Shown here piece after piece: positions 33,061 to 45,422 of a stretch of DNA of 64,000 bases (position 1 is the stretch's first letter; every line of letters begins with the position of its first letter). This stretch comes from Melieria omissa (taxonomy: Eukaryota > Arthropoda > Insecta > Diptera > Ulidiidae). Where the stretch lies: NCBI GenBank assembly GCA_963971225.1, contig OZ020267.1:94849648-94913647 (forward strand), written 5' to 3'. The notes under the pieces were generated by a model, which was not told the origin of the DNA, searched no databases, and saw only the letters and a program-made list of their open reading frames with translations. A program made the position numbers and the translations under genes.

Positions 33061-33328
33061 AATAACGCAAAAAATACACGGAATACAGAACACGCGCTCA
33101 AAGTAATTTACTATACGAAACTTGGCCACGATGTTTATTAAATTAAACTAGAATGACAAGTAACATGTGCCACATTTATCAAGAAATAGGATAACGAAAT
33201 CAATAAATGAATTGCAAAAACAACACGAAATGTCACTTGAGAGAGAATAATTGGTGGTGTTCACAAGTTGGCCTTTCTTCTCTTTTATTCTATATTTTGA
33301 AGATTTGTATTACAGCTATTTACATATA
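33061..33328. other. Non-coding DNA, no gene seen
   Basis: AT-rich spacer before the mariner terminus. Confidence 0.4.
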
Positions 33329-33376
33329 CTACTGTGTCTGAAAGGTGACATTGTATTTATTTTCAAAATTCTTTAT

Positions 33377-33846
33377 TTATTCTTCCAAATCAATTTCATC
33401 CCCTTCAAAGTAATCCCCTCCCGATGCAATGCACTTATGCGAACGGATTTTCCAATCTTCGAAAGACTGATTGTAGTCACTTTGCGGGATGGCCTTCAGT
33501 TCCGTCTTCGCTGCGGCTTGAATCTCCTCTATCGTATCAAAACGGTTTACCCAGAGCGGTCTTTTGAGCTTGCTGAACAGCCAGAAGTCGCACGGCGCCA
33601 GATCAGGTGAATACGGTGGTTGCGGAACGATATGGGTTGAGTTTTTGGCGAAATGATCACGAATTACGAGCACAGTATGGGATGGTGCATTATCGTGGTG
33701 TTAAAACCAAGAATTGTCTTTCCACAATTCCGGCCTTTTTAGGCGGATAGCGTTACGCAAACGACGCATAACGTTCAAATAATATACCTTGTTGACTGTT
33801 TGGCCCGGCGGAAGGAATTCATAATGCAACACTGCACAACAGCATG
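33377..33846 (-). pseudogene. Mariner transposase, C-terminal half
   Basis: Minus-strand coding: HYEFLPPGQTVNKVYYLNVM, RRLRNAIRLKRPELWKDNSW, a TAA, then HHDNAPSHTVLVIRDHFAKN, IVPQPPYSPDLAPCDFWLFS and the usual C-terminal tail, ending EGDEIDLEE. The DNAPSH Asp and the PCDFWLF Asp are separated by 34 residues, the DD34D spacing of mariner. One in-frame stop precedes the second motif. It is truncated upstream by the foldback insertion. Confidence 0.85.
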
Positions 33847-33847
33847 T

Positions 33848-34966
33848 CTGTTGCATGGAGTTTTTTACATGAATCTGAATCGTTTTTCCACGCTGTTTTC
33901 AAAACCATACTCCGTTTTTATGTAACAGCTCTAGTTTTTGCAAAAACTGTGCGTGTCACTTTTTCGAATTTTCCTCGGCTTTTTTCTCGTTTTCGACTGT
34001 TATTTCTGAACCAATAATCCTATCGACATGATTTTTATATCGTTGCACTTACAACATTTCACGCCATCTTTTCTTACATTGATCAATTTTATGCGTTCTG
34101 AATGGGCGTGGTAATAAGGTTTCAAAGTAAGAAAATATTGAATTTCAAGGCGTTTTTTCTGATGGCGAAAAATGTAAAGATGTTTCATAAATCAAGTTTC
34201 GAAGTATATGAATATCTTAAGAAGAAACATCAAGCAATACAACACAGCCAAATTATTTGGCGGAATACACATTCGCATCGAAATAATAATAAAACTGTAC
34301 CATAGCGATTTTCATCTCTTTTCATACTTTTTCCTTAAAAAATTAGGAGCCTCAAAATATGCTCTTTTATATGTTCAAATTTTAGTTTGGAATACAAGCA
34401 AAAACAAAAATATTTTGAATTTCTCGAAACAAAAAGAAATTAAAAACTTTGCATATTTTCAGGCCCCTAATTTTTTAAGGAAAAAGTATGAAAAGTGATG
34501 AAAATCGCGATGGTACTTTTTTCCTGTTATTTCGATGCGAATGTGTATTCCGCCAAATAATTTAGCTGTGTTATATTGCTTGATGTGTCGACTTTCATTA
34601 TACACCTAACTCGTTTATTGTTTTACAAAAAATGTGTATGCTTTTGACCATCAAAGAAAACGCCTTAAAATTCAATTTTTTCCAACTTTGAGGTCCAATT
34701 ACCGCGGCATTTTAACACTTATAAAAATAAGTTGCATCGTAAAAGAAGCCGTGCGGTGTTGTTAATGCGATAAGGTGAAAATCATGTCAATCGGTTGCTT
34801 GGTTTAGAAACTACGATCGAAAATATGGAAGAAGTGGAGGAAAAACTGAAAAAATGACAGGGTACCTATATCTCACAAACTAGAGCTGCTAGAAAAAATT
34901 GGAGGGTAGATTCGGAATCAGCGCACCCAAATTAGTAAGAAACAGTAGAAAAACTCCATGCAACAG
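33848..34966. mobile_element. Foldback element with long inverted arms
   Basis: The outer ends are CTGTTGCATGGAGTTTTT and its inverted copy. Inner parts also match when inverted, for example CCAAATTATTTGGCGGAATA (34249) against the complement near 34548-34567, and CATACTTTTTCCTTAAAAAA against its complement near 34470-34490. The arms are about 500 bp each with a centre of about 100 bp and diverge toward the outside. No protein is encoded. No clear target duplication is visible, so foldback versus MULE-like cannot be settled. Confidence 0.7.
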
Positions 34967-35039
34967 AAAAAAAGTGTTTTTTGGTGCGCTGTGTAATTCA
35001 TAAATTCAAATGTCACCTTATTTTTTGGGCACAATAGTA

Positions 35040-36540
35040 TGTTTTTGTACTAAATATGAAAAACGCGAGGGCACAATCCTTTAGCTAGCTCAGTGAAATA
35101 GAATATTGGATGTTTTGACCAATGCATTGTTTTGTTTTTTTCAAAACGTTTAAGCAAAAAAGTAAACCCACATTATATTGTTAAAAAAAAGGATATTTCA
35201 AAACGGATGAAATATATTTAAGCACATTGACTTCTATAAAGCTTCCAACTCAGCGATAACTTAATGCTCTTATGTCAACTTTTTTATTTCAATACGACAC
35301 GGTCAGTAAATTGTATATTAAATATAAATATATGTGTAATATATGTGTAATATATATGTAAATATAAATTGTATATTACCTACTTAAACAAATACAATGA
35401 ATTGTAAGTTCCCGTACAACATTTTGAACAATATTGAAAGAGAGAATCGATCACAATACGAATTGAAAAGCAAACGAACGAAAATGTTGAAATGTTTGGT
35501 TATAACCGTCAGTGATGTAACATTAGTGGAACAGAATTAGTGAAAGTGGAGGAATTTTCAACTATCACAAATCTGCGGAAAATTGCACTACCACTAAATA
35601 AAAATCAGTGATTAGCGGTAAAAATTTAGCTATCACTAAATTTATTAAGTAGTAGTGGACAATTTTCCAGTAGAACTCTAATGGTAGTGATAGTGGATAT
35701 TAGTGCAAAACACCCATGACTGCTCTCGTTACAAGAGATTTGTGCAAACTCGTACAAAATATTCGTACCCAAACAGACCTATTGAAGATAATTTTACTGA
35801 CCTTTCGAAAAACCGCTACAGAGTTGTGATGCATAAATACGAAATGGGGAGCCGTTAGGTCAAATGTGTTGTTAAGGGAGAATATATTCAGTTCTCTCTA
35901 TTGCAAAAAGAAGTATGCTAGCCTGGCTACCTGATGCAGGTGCGTTACGCCAGCATTTGGCGTGTTCGACGAACCATAATTGTTCAAACAGCAGACGCGT
36001 CTAATGACGAGGTTTGAAAATGGCTAATTGAGTAAGTAAATCAGGGCAGAGGTTTTTTGACATTAAACATTGTTTTAAGATCCCAAACTGTTTGGCTACC
36101 TGAACGGTCACTGTTTACTAGGGTATCATCTCAATAAAGTGGGAATATTGTCTTCGGAAGTTTGCAGGAAATTCAATTAAGAACCGGAAACATCCATACA
36201 TGTTCTCTTTGATCGCCCTTTTTAACCCGGAGACGATCTGGACCTTTAAATCTATATAGTACTACAGTTAATAAACGCCTCATCTTCGAGGGTTAATTTA
36301 CGGCTTGCACAAACGTTTTGTGATCTTTTGTGATAAAAGATCAATACAGGTCGCGGTGCTTAATAGCCTCAATTCCTCCCGTTTGAGGAATTTTTTGACC
36401 TTAACTAATAGGGTTTGTAAAAAGTATTTTTACTTCTAACTTGATCCAACTTTAATCAATACACACCAAATCGTCTTCAAAGAATTGAAAGTTCATAAGG
36501 CGCTTCGCTGCCGCCCATTAAAACCTCCTCAGTATTATTA
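35040..36540. other. Non-coding AT-rich DNA
   Basis: No gene seen. The part 35520-35720 repeats TAGTG and CACTA words (ATTAGTGGAACAG, GATAGTGGATATTAGTGC) and starts CAGTGATGTAACATTAGTGG, which looks like an old hAT-type MITE. A matching end with an 8-bp duplication was not found. Confidence 0.35.
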
Positions 36541-39500
36541 ATTTTAAAACGATTGCACTGCTGAAGGCAAACACATTACACACCCAAACGAGTTTATGGC
36601 ACAGTGATCACTTGATAAATGACACATGGCGCGTAACAAATGAAGCATTTGTGCTGTGATGGGGAAAAAGACGCCTGTCTCGAGCGAAATATTTTCAAAT
36701 CCGCACACACCCACGCTCACATAGGGCCATCCATCTGAGCATGTTGAGTAGCATTCAACTCGTTGCCGGCACATTTAATGCAGCACTCACAATAAGGCAC
36801 GGAAAATATCAGCGCACACGAATGAAGAAGCAGAATAAACAGAACAGCAGACACGCTCACCGGAAGGTGAATTTCGATTTTCCTCATTTTCTTTTCATTT
36901 TTCGCTACACTTTTGCGCTTTGCTCTCCCTCTTCCACCTCTTTATAATTTTGCTATTATTGTTGTTGTTGTTGTTATTAGCTCTGGCAGCGCAGCGCAGT
37001 GAAACAACTGTGGGTGAGTTCCTGTTCAGCTGTAACTGACAGAATAATGCCTGCGTTGGCGCTCCTGCGTCACAGCAGCCAGCCAGCTGCCAGCTGCCAG
37101 TACCCGTCCCCGGCCAATTCGTCGCCTGACGTGCCGTGTCACCGCGTCGTGTTCGGCCACGCGGCGCACCTTCACTGCACCCGTTGCTGCTGGTACCCGA
37201 GCGCGTTCGTTCGCTCCTGCTGCCATTGGGCTGCTGTCGCCGTCGTCGCTGCTGCGGCTGATGCCTTTGTGTACAAAGTGATATCATAATCATCTCGTAA
37301 TATTTTATGATGCGCATCATATAATTTAGCAACGGAATATGTCAGCAACAGCCGCACACGGCGCCAACAACGCCAACAAGGATCGGCAGCAGCAACCGCA
37401 TCGTGTAGCGGCAACAGCAGCAATTGCAGCACCGTGTGCCAACACAACATGAGCAAAGAACGTTTTAAATTTCGTAGGACATTGAAAAAGCTGCCGGCGA
37501 TGTGTGTTTGTGTGTGTGTGTGTGTGTGCGCGTCTGATTGTAGGTGCGGCTGTATGCTGTCGGCATGTGTGTGTAGGCGAAATTTGATGGCCTGCTGGCT
37601 GCCTACAGGCCAGCTTTAGCCTACAACGTAATTGCGGCGAGAATGTGAGCGCAGCAGCGGCAACGCAGATTTAATCCGCTGATGGAAGGGCCTAACGTGA
37701 GACCCAAACGTTGCAGGCAGACTTGAATGGTTGCCGAAAGCGTAGTTTGGCGTCCAAAACAGAGAATAAAGGCATTTCAAGTTCAAAGGGGCGAAAACAG
37801 AGCTGTGGTTCTAGGCTCAAGCTGGAATCAAGAAAATAAAATTCAAAATGACTAAAGTCGACCAGGAATTTGTTTAAAATTAGCTCGAGTGGAACGTGTT
37901 AGGCCGAACTTGAACCCCGACAAGTCTAATTAAAACGTACAAATAGCATGAAGGTAGCTTCTGAACAGCTAACGAAGGGCCACAAGCTTAAGCTCGCTTT
38001 CGGTGTGCACCTGAAAGTGTTACAACTCGAAGCAGCAGCACAAAACGATGCAAGTTTATCGTTGAATGTTTACACTTGCAACAAGAACAAAAACAACAAT
38101 AATAGAAATAGCAGCAGCAACGACATCAGCCAAGGCTGAGCTTGATTTACCTTGTAAACAGATAATTTTCAATTCGAATTTAAGCCGAGCGTTGCACACT
38201 TTCCCCTTTCGCCCACAAACTTCTCACCCGGCCTCAGCCTAAGCTTGGCATCATGCATGGCGCAGAGGAAATTGTGTCAGCATTTTGCAATGATTTTGAA
38301 ATGTTACACGCCCTTCGCCGCTTGTGCCACATGCGAGCTCAAATGTTGCTTATTGCTGGCGCGCACACAGGGAAATATGAAATAAAAACGAGAAAATAGA
38401 ATAGACGCGTTTTATAGAATTTCAATTATTTAGGCTTCATATGGACACGTCGCGCTTCGCTAGCCTTCCCCCAACTCCTTGAGCCGAGCGCCAAGTCGAA
38501 ACAACACGAAATGATGTTGCAACAATTGCAACTGCTCTGACACCGTCGCCATCGCAATCGTTGTTGTCGCAACTTTTTACTTTGTTTCGTGATGGGCGAG
38601 CGAGCGGGAGGTCGGAGTGGGAGGGCAGTGTTTATGTGTGGGGCACTTAGCAGTCGGCAGCGACAGCAGTAGATGGCAAAGCTGCGAACGGTGCCAGTGT
38701 GCGGGCGGAAGTGGGGGCAAGTGCGCAGCCACCGCTCATGAATAAATAGTGCCAACTGGGTGTGCGATTTTCTATTTCTATTTCTATCCGTGTGTGTGTG
38801 TGTGTGTGCAGTTATCTCGCGTGTGCGTGTTGTATTTGTGCTTGGGGAAATGGCTGACACCAGCGCCACGCTTAGGCGATGACTTGCCACTTGGCGCACG
38901 ATACAACTTGGCGCCCGCTTGAAGCTGTCAGCGCTGTCGACCGTGTGTTGTTCACACCAACAAAAGCCAGTGGCGAACGACAAACGGCAAAGAAAATGCC
39001 AAAACAAATGAAGAGGAAAACACGCAGGCTTTATTAAAATGCCACAAACACTTATTTATTGTTTCTGCTGATTAGTGCGTATGTGCGTGTGTGCGTGTGT
39101 GTGCGCGTGTATGGGCTCTGCAAGTGTGAAGAAGTCACAGTTGCACACTTTCAATTTTCTCTTTGCCAACTTTCTCGCATTCACGCTGCCTGACACAAGC
39201 TGTGCCACTTTTCTGGCGTTGCAGTTCTTTGTTGTTGCCTTTGTTGTGTTTCATGCAATTCTCGGTATTGATTTTCGCTTCGACCCATTTAGAAAGCACT
39301 TCTCGTTCGGCTGGCGTGCGCTAATATGCAGCTGGCCTTATGCAAATGTCGACAATCGCCATCGCTGCAGCCAATCCTGGTCACTTGTCATGCTGCGCAA
39401 CATTTGAAAGGCACAACTGCCAAGCTGTATCGGTGCAATATGCAAAGGGCGAGCGGCATTTTCGATCGAAAATGCTGAAGCGAAACTTTTTGCCATATCA

Positions 39501-42500
39501 ACTGGCCACTTCTCCTCTGGACGGCTTGACAGCTTATAAATATTCTGTTCTGGAAATGACGCCGACTCGTTTTTGATGGGCCTTTACTCCATTCTAATTT
39601 TGAGTTGCAACGTTTCAGTTTTAGTCATAGTGTTGGTTGCAGCTAACGCTGGCCGACATACCCAACTTAACAATAAAGAAAAATGTTTTCGAAATCCGGC
39701 ATTCGTCGTAGCATAAATTAAAGAATTCACACTTACACTTCACTTTCAAACATTTTCACAAAATTTCATAAGTAATAATCAAAGAACCTCAGATATGTAA
39801 ATGAATGAAGGACAACGACTTTTTAAATCATCATTTCACTACTATAGAAGAAATATGGAGAGATATTAAACAAATGTTAATACATACTAGTATATTAATT
39901 TTTAAGACTATGAGCGCAAAAAAAAACACACAAAATAAAGTATTGAATTGAATTCGGCAAGTTTTCTTTAAGCTTTTCGGCCCAAAGTGTCCTGAGAGCA
40001 ACTTCACCTATTTGTCATCTTATAGCAAAAGCTATTTATGGGTTTAATTTAAGTAGGCACCAACAAATTAACATTTATAGAAGTGAACTCAAAGCAAATT
40101 ACAAACATTTTACTGTTATCCCCAAAATAATGTCCAATAACTTGCAGCGATATCAGGGAAAGTTTGTGTTCTAATTGAAGTCTACGAATTGGGCGCGTCT
40201 GATCAAAACCCTATTTCTTTAATAACGGTTAGATAAAATCAAAAAGTGATATTTCTGTATTTTTCCATAAATATTAAATAATTTTTCTGTAATTAAAAAT
40301 ATTAATACAACATTTATCTAACCCGTTTTAAGCTGAAATTGTTCACAAGTAAACTAGCTCTAGAACTCTAACAAAGAGGCGTAGCGACTTCAAATGTCGT
40401 GTGCACACTTCTTAGGCAAATGTTTAATGATTTTAATACCAAAAGTAATATCGAGACACAGGGTGAAATTCGGGGTCGAAAGGGCTAAAATTGCCTAAAA
40501 TCGTTGAAATTTTTTAGAGTGTATCCCAGTGTAAAACTCCGTTGGTGTCTATTTTCAAAAACCAATTGAAACTGACACACATAAATATCGCAGCAACTGT
40601 CTTACTTCCAAGTCTCCACACTCCGCCCTTACTTTTTTGAAATGTCACAACAGAATCCGTCCAAACTTACTGCACTTTACGATGAATTCTTAACTTCATG
40701 GCTCATAACAATTGAAACTGGCGTCATGTCACACGTTTATTGTTTTGAAAAGCAGCAAAGCAATAACAAATTTATCTCACAGACATACCCAAAGTATAAT
40801 GTAAAAGTATCTTAAGCATATTTACATCATTTATCTGCACTTGAATCGATTTTGAAAAACGTTGTAAACTGTCGCTAAAGCGAGAGCTCGCCAATACCAA
40901 TCACAACAAAAACAACTAGCATTACAAATGCCAATGTGAGCAGCTTTGCTAGAGTGACCATACTTAAATGAAATTATCACTGATTACGACACCTCCCGTA
41001 TTAAAACAGTGAAATAAGCATTTAGGATCTGAATTACATTTAACATAAACAATGCACAGCAATGCGGACTTGCCTGATCATACTGAACCAATTTATGGTC
41101 AGTTTAGTGCAACATGATATTTTTGTTATTGTTGTATTGCTTTGTAGTAGTGCGCTCGGATTGCAATTGGTGACTTTATTCTTGGCTTAGCAGAAAAATG
41201 ACAGCAAAAAATAGTTGTTCTACTTGTTTTACTAAACAATCAAAAGTGAATTGTTTCTGGTAAAAGTCGGCGTGTTGTTGTTGCTCTTTTTACTGTCCCA
41301 CACTTTGGCAATGATTGATTATGATTAAGGTGTGTAGCTGGCGAATTGAGCGGCACACGTCGAATGGAAATTGAAATCGCAAGAAGCGTCAAGAAGAGAT
41401 GCCACAGTCGCCGGCTGGAGGAGCCAAGGTTGACGGACGCTGTGCGGCGGACCAAGTCGAGCGGCGTTGTGCAGCGTAGATATCAATCATTTTTAGTGCT
41501 CCTCCTCACTTTCGCACTCAATAAATGTGTGTGCGTGTGTGTGTGAGAAAAACACACGGACGCAGAGGTGGCGAAATGCTGCGCGCCTGGGTGGCCAGCA
41601 GTCAGTCAGCGTCGGAGCGCAAATCAATCTTGTGTTCAAGTTTCAATCGGAAAATCTTAGAAGAGAAAAACGTGCCAGTAATAAAACCAACTGTTGACAA
41701 ATTGAAGGCCATTAGCTTGGCCAGCATTCGCGCAGCCCAGCGCGCGAGAGAGATAGAATGACACGCGGAAAATAGTCCGCGCTGTGCACAACGCTACGCA
41801 GAATCGTCAGATATTAGAAACCGTCCTGGCGCGATTGTCTAGGGTGGTCTTTAATTAGATTTTCTAGCCGCATCAGATACATTGGGGCCGCGAACGCCGC
41901 CACCGACTGTCGGCACTAATGAATTCCTGAGGCTTTGCCGCTTTTCTCGACACCTTTCACTACGCGTTAATTTACTTAGCGGCGCATTAAAAGTGTTAAA
42001 ACGTCAAAGCGGAAATGAACGCAATAACCAGCGTCGTGCCTCCCGCAAGAGTGCTGCAGGTATTAGAGGCACTTTCTGCCACATTTAATAAGACGCTCAA
42101 TAAAGTGTTGCGAGCACTTTGCGGTGCGGCGCGTCGCTGCAGCGTGAATAAAGTGCGAAAATGTGCAAATGAAATTGCGGCAAATGCGTCTACGCACCGC
42201 AGCAGCAGCATTCTCCTCGCCGCAATGTTGGTTTTGCAGGCATGCTCGACGCGTATGAATTAATTAGCACTTGAAAGCGTATGTCGTACGCGCATTTGGT
42301 GGAAAATTAATTGTGGTTGTGGCATAGGAAATTTACGCGCGTGAGTGTGGGTGTGTGTGCGCGATGTAAATGTGTTCAAACACATTTTTTGCTTTGTTAC
42401 CACAGCCTAATGGAGTTGCAAGTTTGGGCTAGAAACAGAATTGCGACAGCGACACAACAGCGACAGGTGACTGGCGCTTAGGGAGAATACAAACGTTGGG

Positions 42501-42640
42501 CAAAATCGAAACTTTAAGAAGAAAGTAGTTGACCATTAAAAGAATCGACAGTGCTTGGTTTTCATTCGATGAATTGCATTCATTATCGAAAAGTAATTGG
42601 CATTAAAATAAATGCTTGTAACTAGTCGGAAGTATCAGCA
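36541..42640. other. Long host-like non-coding stretch
   Basis: Unique-looking DNA with GC-richer islands (36.9-37.3, 38.4-39.0, 41.3-42.3 kb). It has GT microsatellites at 37500-37530, 38791-38809 and 41526-41545, and CAG/CAA runs near 37380-37430 and 38090-38125. Many short frames exist on both strands, but none has a recognisable domain. It may be intron or regulatory DNA of a large gene outside the window. Confidence 0.5.
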
Positions 42641-43571
42641 GTAATCGGTAACACTGTGCGACAAAAATCAAAAAATTTCAAAACACACGAAAAAATCGGT
42701 ATACTCCAAAAACTAAGGGCCAAATATAGTAAAACTGCGTTTTTAGTTTCTCTTTGACCTCAGGATTTTATTTAAAGGACTTTTAAATTTCAAGGATATG
42801 TTTATTTCAAAAAATTATTTAAAAAATTGAGCGCATTGTAGAATAACAATATGAGTATCAAATGAAAGAGAAAAATCCTTAGAATCTTAGAAAATTTAAT
42901 GTGTTGGTGCAAAAGGACGAACAGGTAATGAAAATGTCCTTTTAAAACTTTATCCTTGAATATCCTTGCGAATTTCCAACAGTTTTTTTGAAAAAAAATA
43001 TATCTTAAGGACTACTATGTACACTACTACATGCTTGAAATTCGTCCTTCTAACTTTATTAATTAAGGATATACAAATTTAATACTTCTCTCTATCAAAC
43101 AAAGATATATTGCACCGTGCGACAAACATAAAATTAACTCATGTATAAATCGTTATTCTGCTAAATCTAAATGCTACATACACTAATTCTGCAATACCAA
43201 AATTGCCTTTGAACCTAAGGATACTGAAACCTTAAAAATTGAGTTTACTCATCCAAGAGTAGCAAGATGAACGCATGAGGATACGTACTTGCTGTGAATA
43301 TTAGTGCTTACAATTTAATAAAAAAAAATCATTTAAAATTCATTCTATAAATTATTTATTTTAAAACAATTTTTTTTAAGAACTTTTACTTTGACGTTTG
43401 TGTTTTTGGTAGGTGGCACGGTGTCGATTTTTTCGTGTGGAAAATTCGTTGCCTCTCGGTGTAATAGAAAGTATGAATTGATATTAAGTACTCAAAAGTA
43501 ATCAGTACCAAAACAATTTGCATGCAATATTCAAAAGTAATCAGTACTGAATTGGTAATTGTACTTATTAA
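42641..43571. other. Non-coding AT-rich DNA
   Basis: Starts near CACTGTGCGACAAAAATC (42653) and holds a similar CACCGTGCGACAAACATA near 43114 in the same orientation. No gene seen. Repeated AAAAGTAATCAGTAC words occur at 43495-43545. Confidence 0.4.
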
Positions 43572-43653
43572 CCCTTTCCGACATGAAAATAAACCGGGTT
43601 GTATGAATTGTATGGGCTGTAGTCCAATATATTGGACATTGTTACTGAAAGGG
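43572..43653. mobile_element. piggyBac-like MITE, 82 bp
   Basis: The ends CCCTTTC and GAAAGGG are flanked by TTAA on both sides (43568-43571 and 43654-43657). The centre has the palindrome GTCCAATATATTGGAC. The TTAA target and CCC-start ends match the piggyBac pattern. Very short and non-coding. Confidence 0.6.
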
Positions 43654-43880
43654 TTAAAAAGCATTAAAAAGCACTTAATACCAAATCTATACTTGTACGA
43701 AATTAAGTCTGCATTAAAAAAGAAAACAAAATACCAAATGGACACTTGCAGTCAGTATCGAAAATTCTTAGTACCGAAACGATGTTTGTACTAAAAATTA
43801 TTGACAATACTTGAAATTGCAAAGTTATCAGTACCGAAGTACTGAAAAGTACTCAGCGGACAGTTGAGGTACATACATAT

Positions 43881-45032
43881 TAGGCGTCGCAATCCCGGGA
43901 TCCCGGGATCCCGGACATTTTCCAGTCCCGAAAATCCCGGGATTCAAATCCTTTAATCCCGGGATTTTCGGGATTGCAAAAGATGCTTCAAAGTTCAAAT
44001 GAAATAAATTTAAAAACACAAAAACCCAATTGCTTTTCTTAGGGAGGTGGGAGGGGATAGAGGGCTTCTTTTGGAAAAGGCTTATAATTATTTACTATGC
44101 ATTCAACCAACAAGTGTTGAATCTTAAAGATGTTTCTCTTCAGCAGGGTTTATTTGCAATAAATTTCGCACTAGATTAGAGGACAGAACACTTAATGCCT
44201 TAGTATTTTTAAGATCTCAGTTTTTAGTTAATCAAAACGCTTAACTTTTTTATCGAAATAATTGAAGTAAAACTAAAAGCACAAACAAATTAACTATTTT
44301 ATTTTTCTTATTAAATATGCATATATATGCACTATCATAAAGTCGGTTGCAAAGTAATAAGTTATGTTTAAGTGTCATTTTTGGATAAAACAAAATGCTA
44401 TGAAACTGAAGTTAAATGTCAAATGAAAAACTTTTAAGTTAACTCTTCAATTCCCAGTGTCACCTGTAGGTGACAGATGCTTAATATTTGTTTTCCTACC
44501 ACATAGGTTTTTATTTTTAAATTCTAACACTTGTATAGCAAAGTCAATTAGAAGTAATTGTTTATTTAATTTTCCTCGCAACACTAGCGAAACGTCATTT
44601 GTCAAATGTATTCATTTGTTTCACGCGTAATTAAAGCAGTGCGAGTTTGTATGGTTTCTTTCAATATAAAAATGAGGGTTAAACTACTTTTTATGTATTT
44701 TTATGTATTTTTTTGTCTTATCCAAACGTATCTAAGCTATTTTATTTAAAAAGAAAATTTTCTTTTTCACTATTTTGGACATGGGAATTGAAGGGTTAAA
44801 CAAAATGTGATTAAATTCAAGATACAAAATCTTGAAACTACCCAAATGTGATTAAAATGTGTCCATTTTTATGGTAAATATATTATAAACAAGTATTTAT
44901 GCAATTCGGGAAAATTGTTTTATTAAAAAATTTTTTATATAAATCCCGGGATTAAATCCCGGGATCCCGTGATTTGACTTTTCAATCCCGAAAATCCCGG
45001 GATCGCAAAATGGCAAAAAATTGCGATCCCTA
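43881..45032. mobile_element. hAT-type MITE with GGGATCCC-rich ends
   Basis: 1152 bp. The left end is TAGGCGTCGCAATCCCGGGA and the right end, read inverted, is TAGGGATCGCAATTTTTTGC. Both lead into blocks of CCCGGGAT words. The 8-bp duplication ATACATAT is present at 43873-43880 and 45033-45040. No transposase is encoded. A piggyBac-like MITE is inserted at 44443-44795. Confidence 0.8.
44443..44795. mobile_element. piggyBac-like MITE, 353 bp
   Basis: Inverted ends CTCTTCAATTCCCA and TGGGAATTGAAGGG are flanked by TTAA at 44439-44442 and 44796-44799. Near the left end is the palindrome GTCACCTGTAGGTGAC. Non-coding and nested in the hAT-type MITE. Confidence 0.75.
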
Positions 45033-45422
45033 ATACATATGTACTGACTTATTTAGTAGCAAAAACTACTGGGTATTGAATTGTGACTCGTATTTGTATG
45101 GGATTATCCAATCGATACTTGTAGCTTCTTCTGAAAAATATTCAGTAGGGGAATAGGTTCGGTTGTGGGCACCTTTTTGTTTTTGGCTCATAACTTTTTA
45201 CCAAGTTCTTCTTAATCGGACATATGGACATCTATGGAAAGCTAGAGACCTTAGCTAACAAGTAATGACAAAAATAAATCGATTCCGTCAAATAGAAAAG
45301 TTTTTTTTAATTTTGTAAAGTAGTCATTTTTAACGAAAATGTTTTTTTGGTTCGGTTGTGGGCACCCTTGCAAAATCTGAAACGGAAACGGGGAAATATG
45401 AAGAAAAACCAACACGAATATA

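Larger units (their letters stand above)
33329..35037 (-). mobile_element. Mariner-like element with nested foldback
   Basis: The ends are similar when inverted: CTACTGTGTCTGAAAGGTGA at 33329 and, from 35037 inward on the minus strand, CTATTGTGCCCAAAAAATAA then GGTGACATT. TA flanks both sides. The interior holds the C-terminal half of a mariner transposase on the minus strand (33377-33846). The foldback element at 33848-34966 interrupts it. Only about 590 bp of mariner remains, so the N-terminal half has been deleted. Confidence 0.65.

Noticed and set aside
35520..35720. hAT MITE starting CAGTGATGTAACATTAG
   Set aside because: The opposite end gives only a few matching bases and the 8-bp flanks do not agree.
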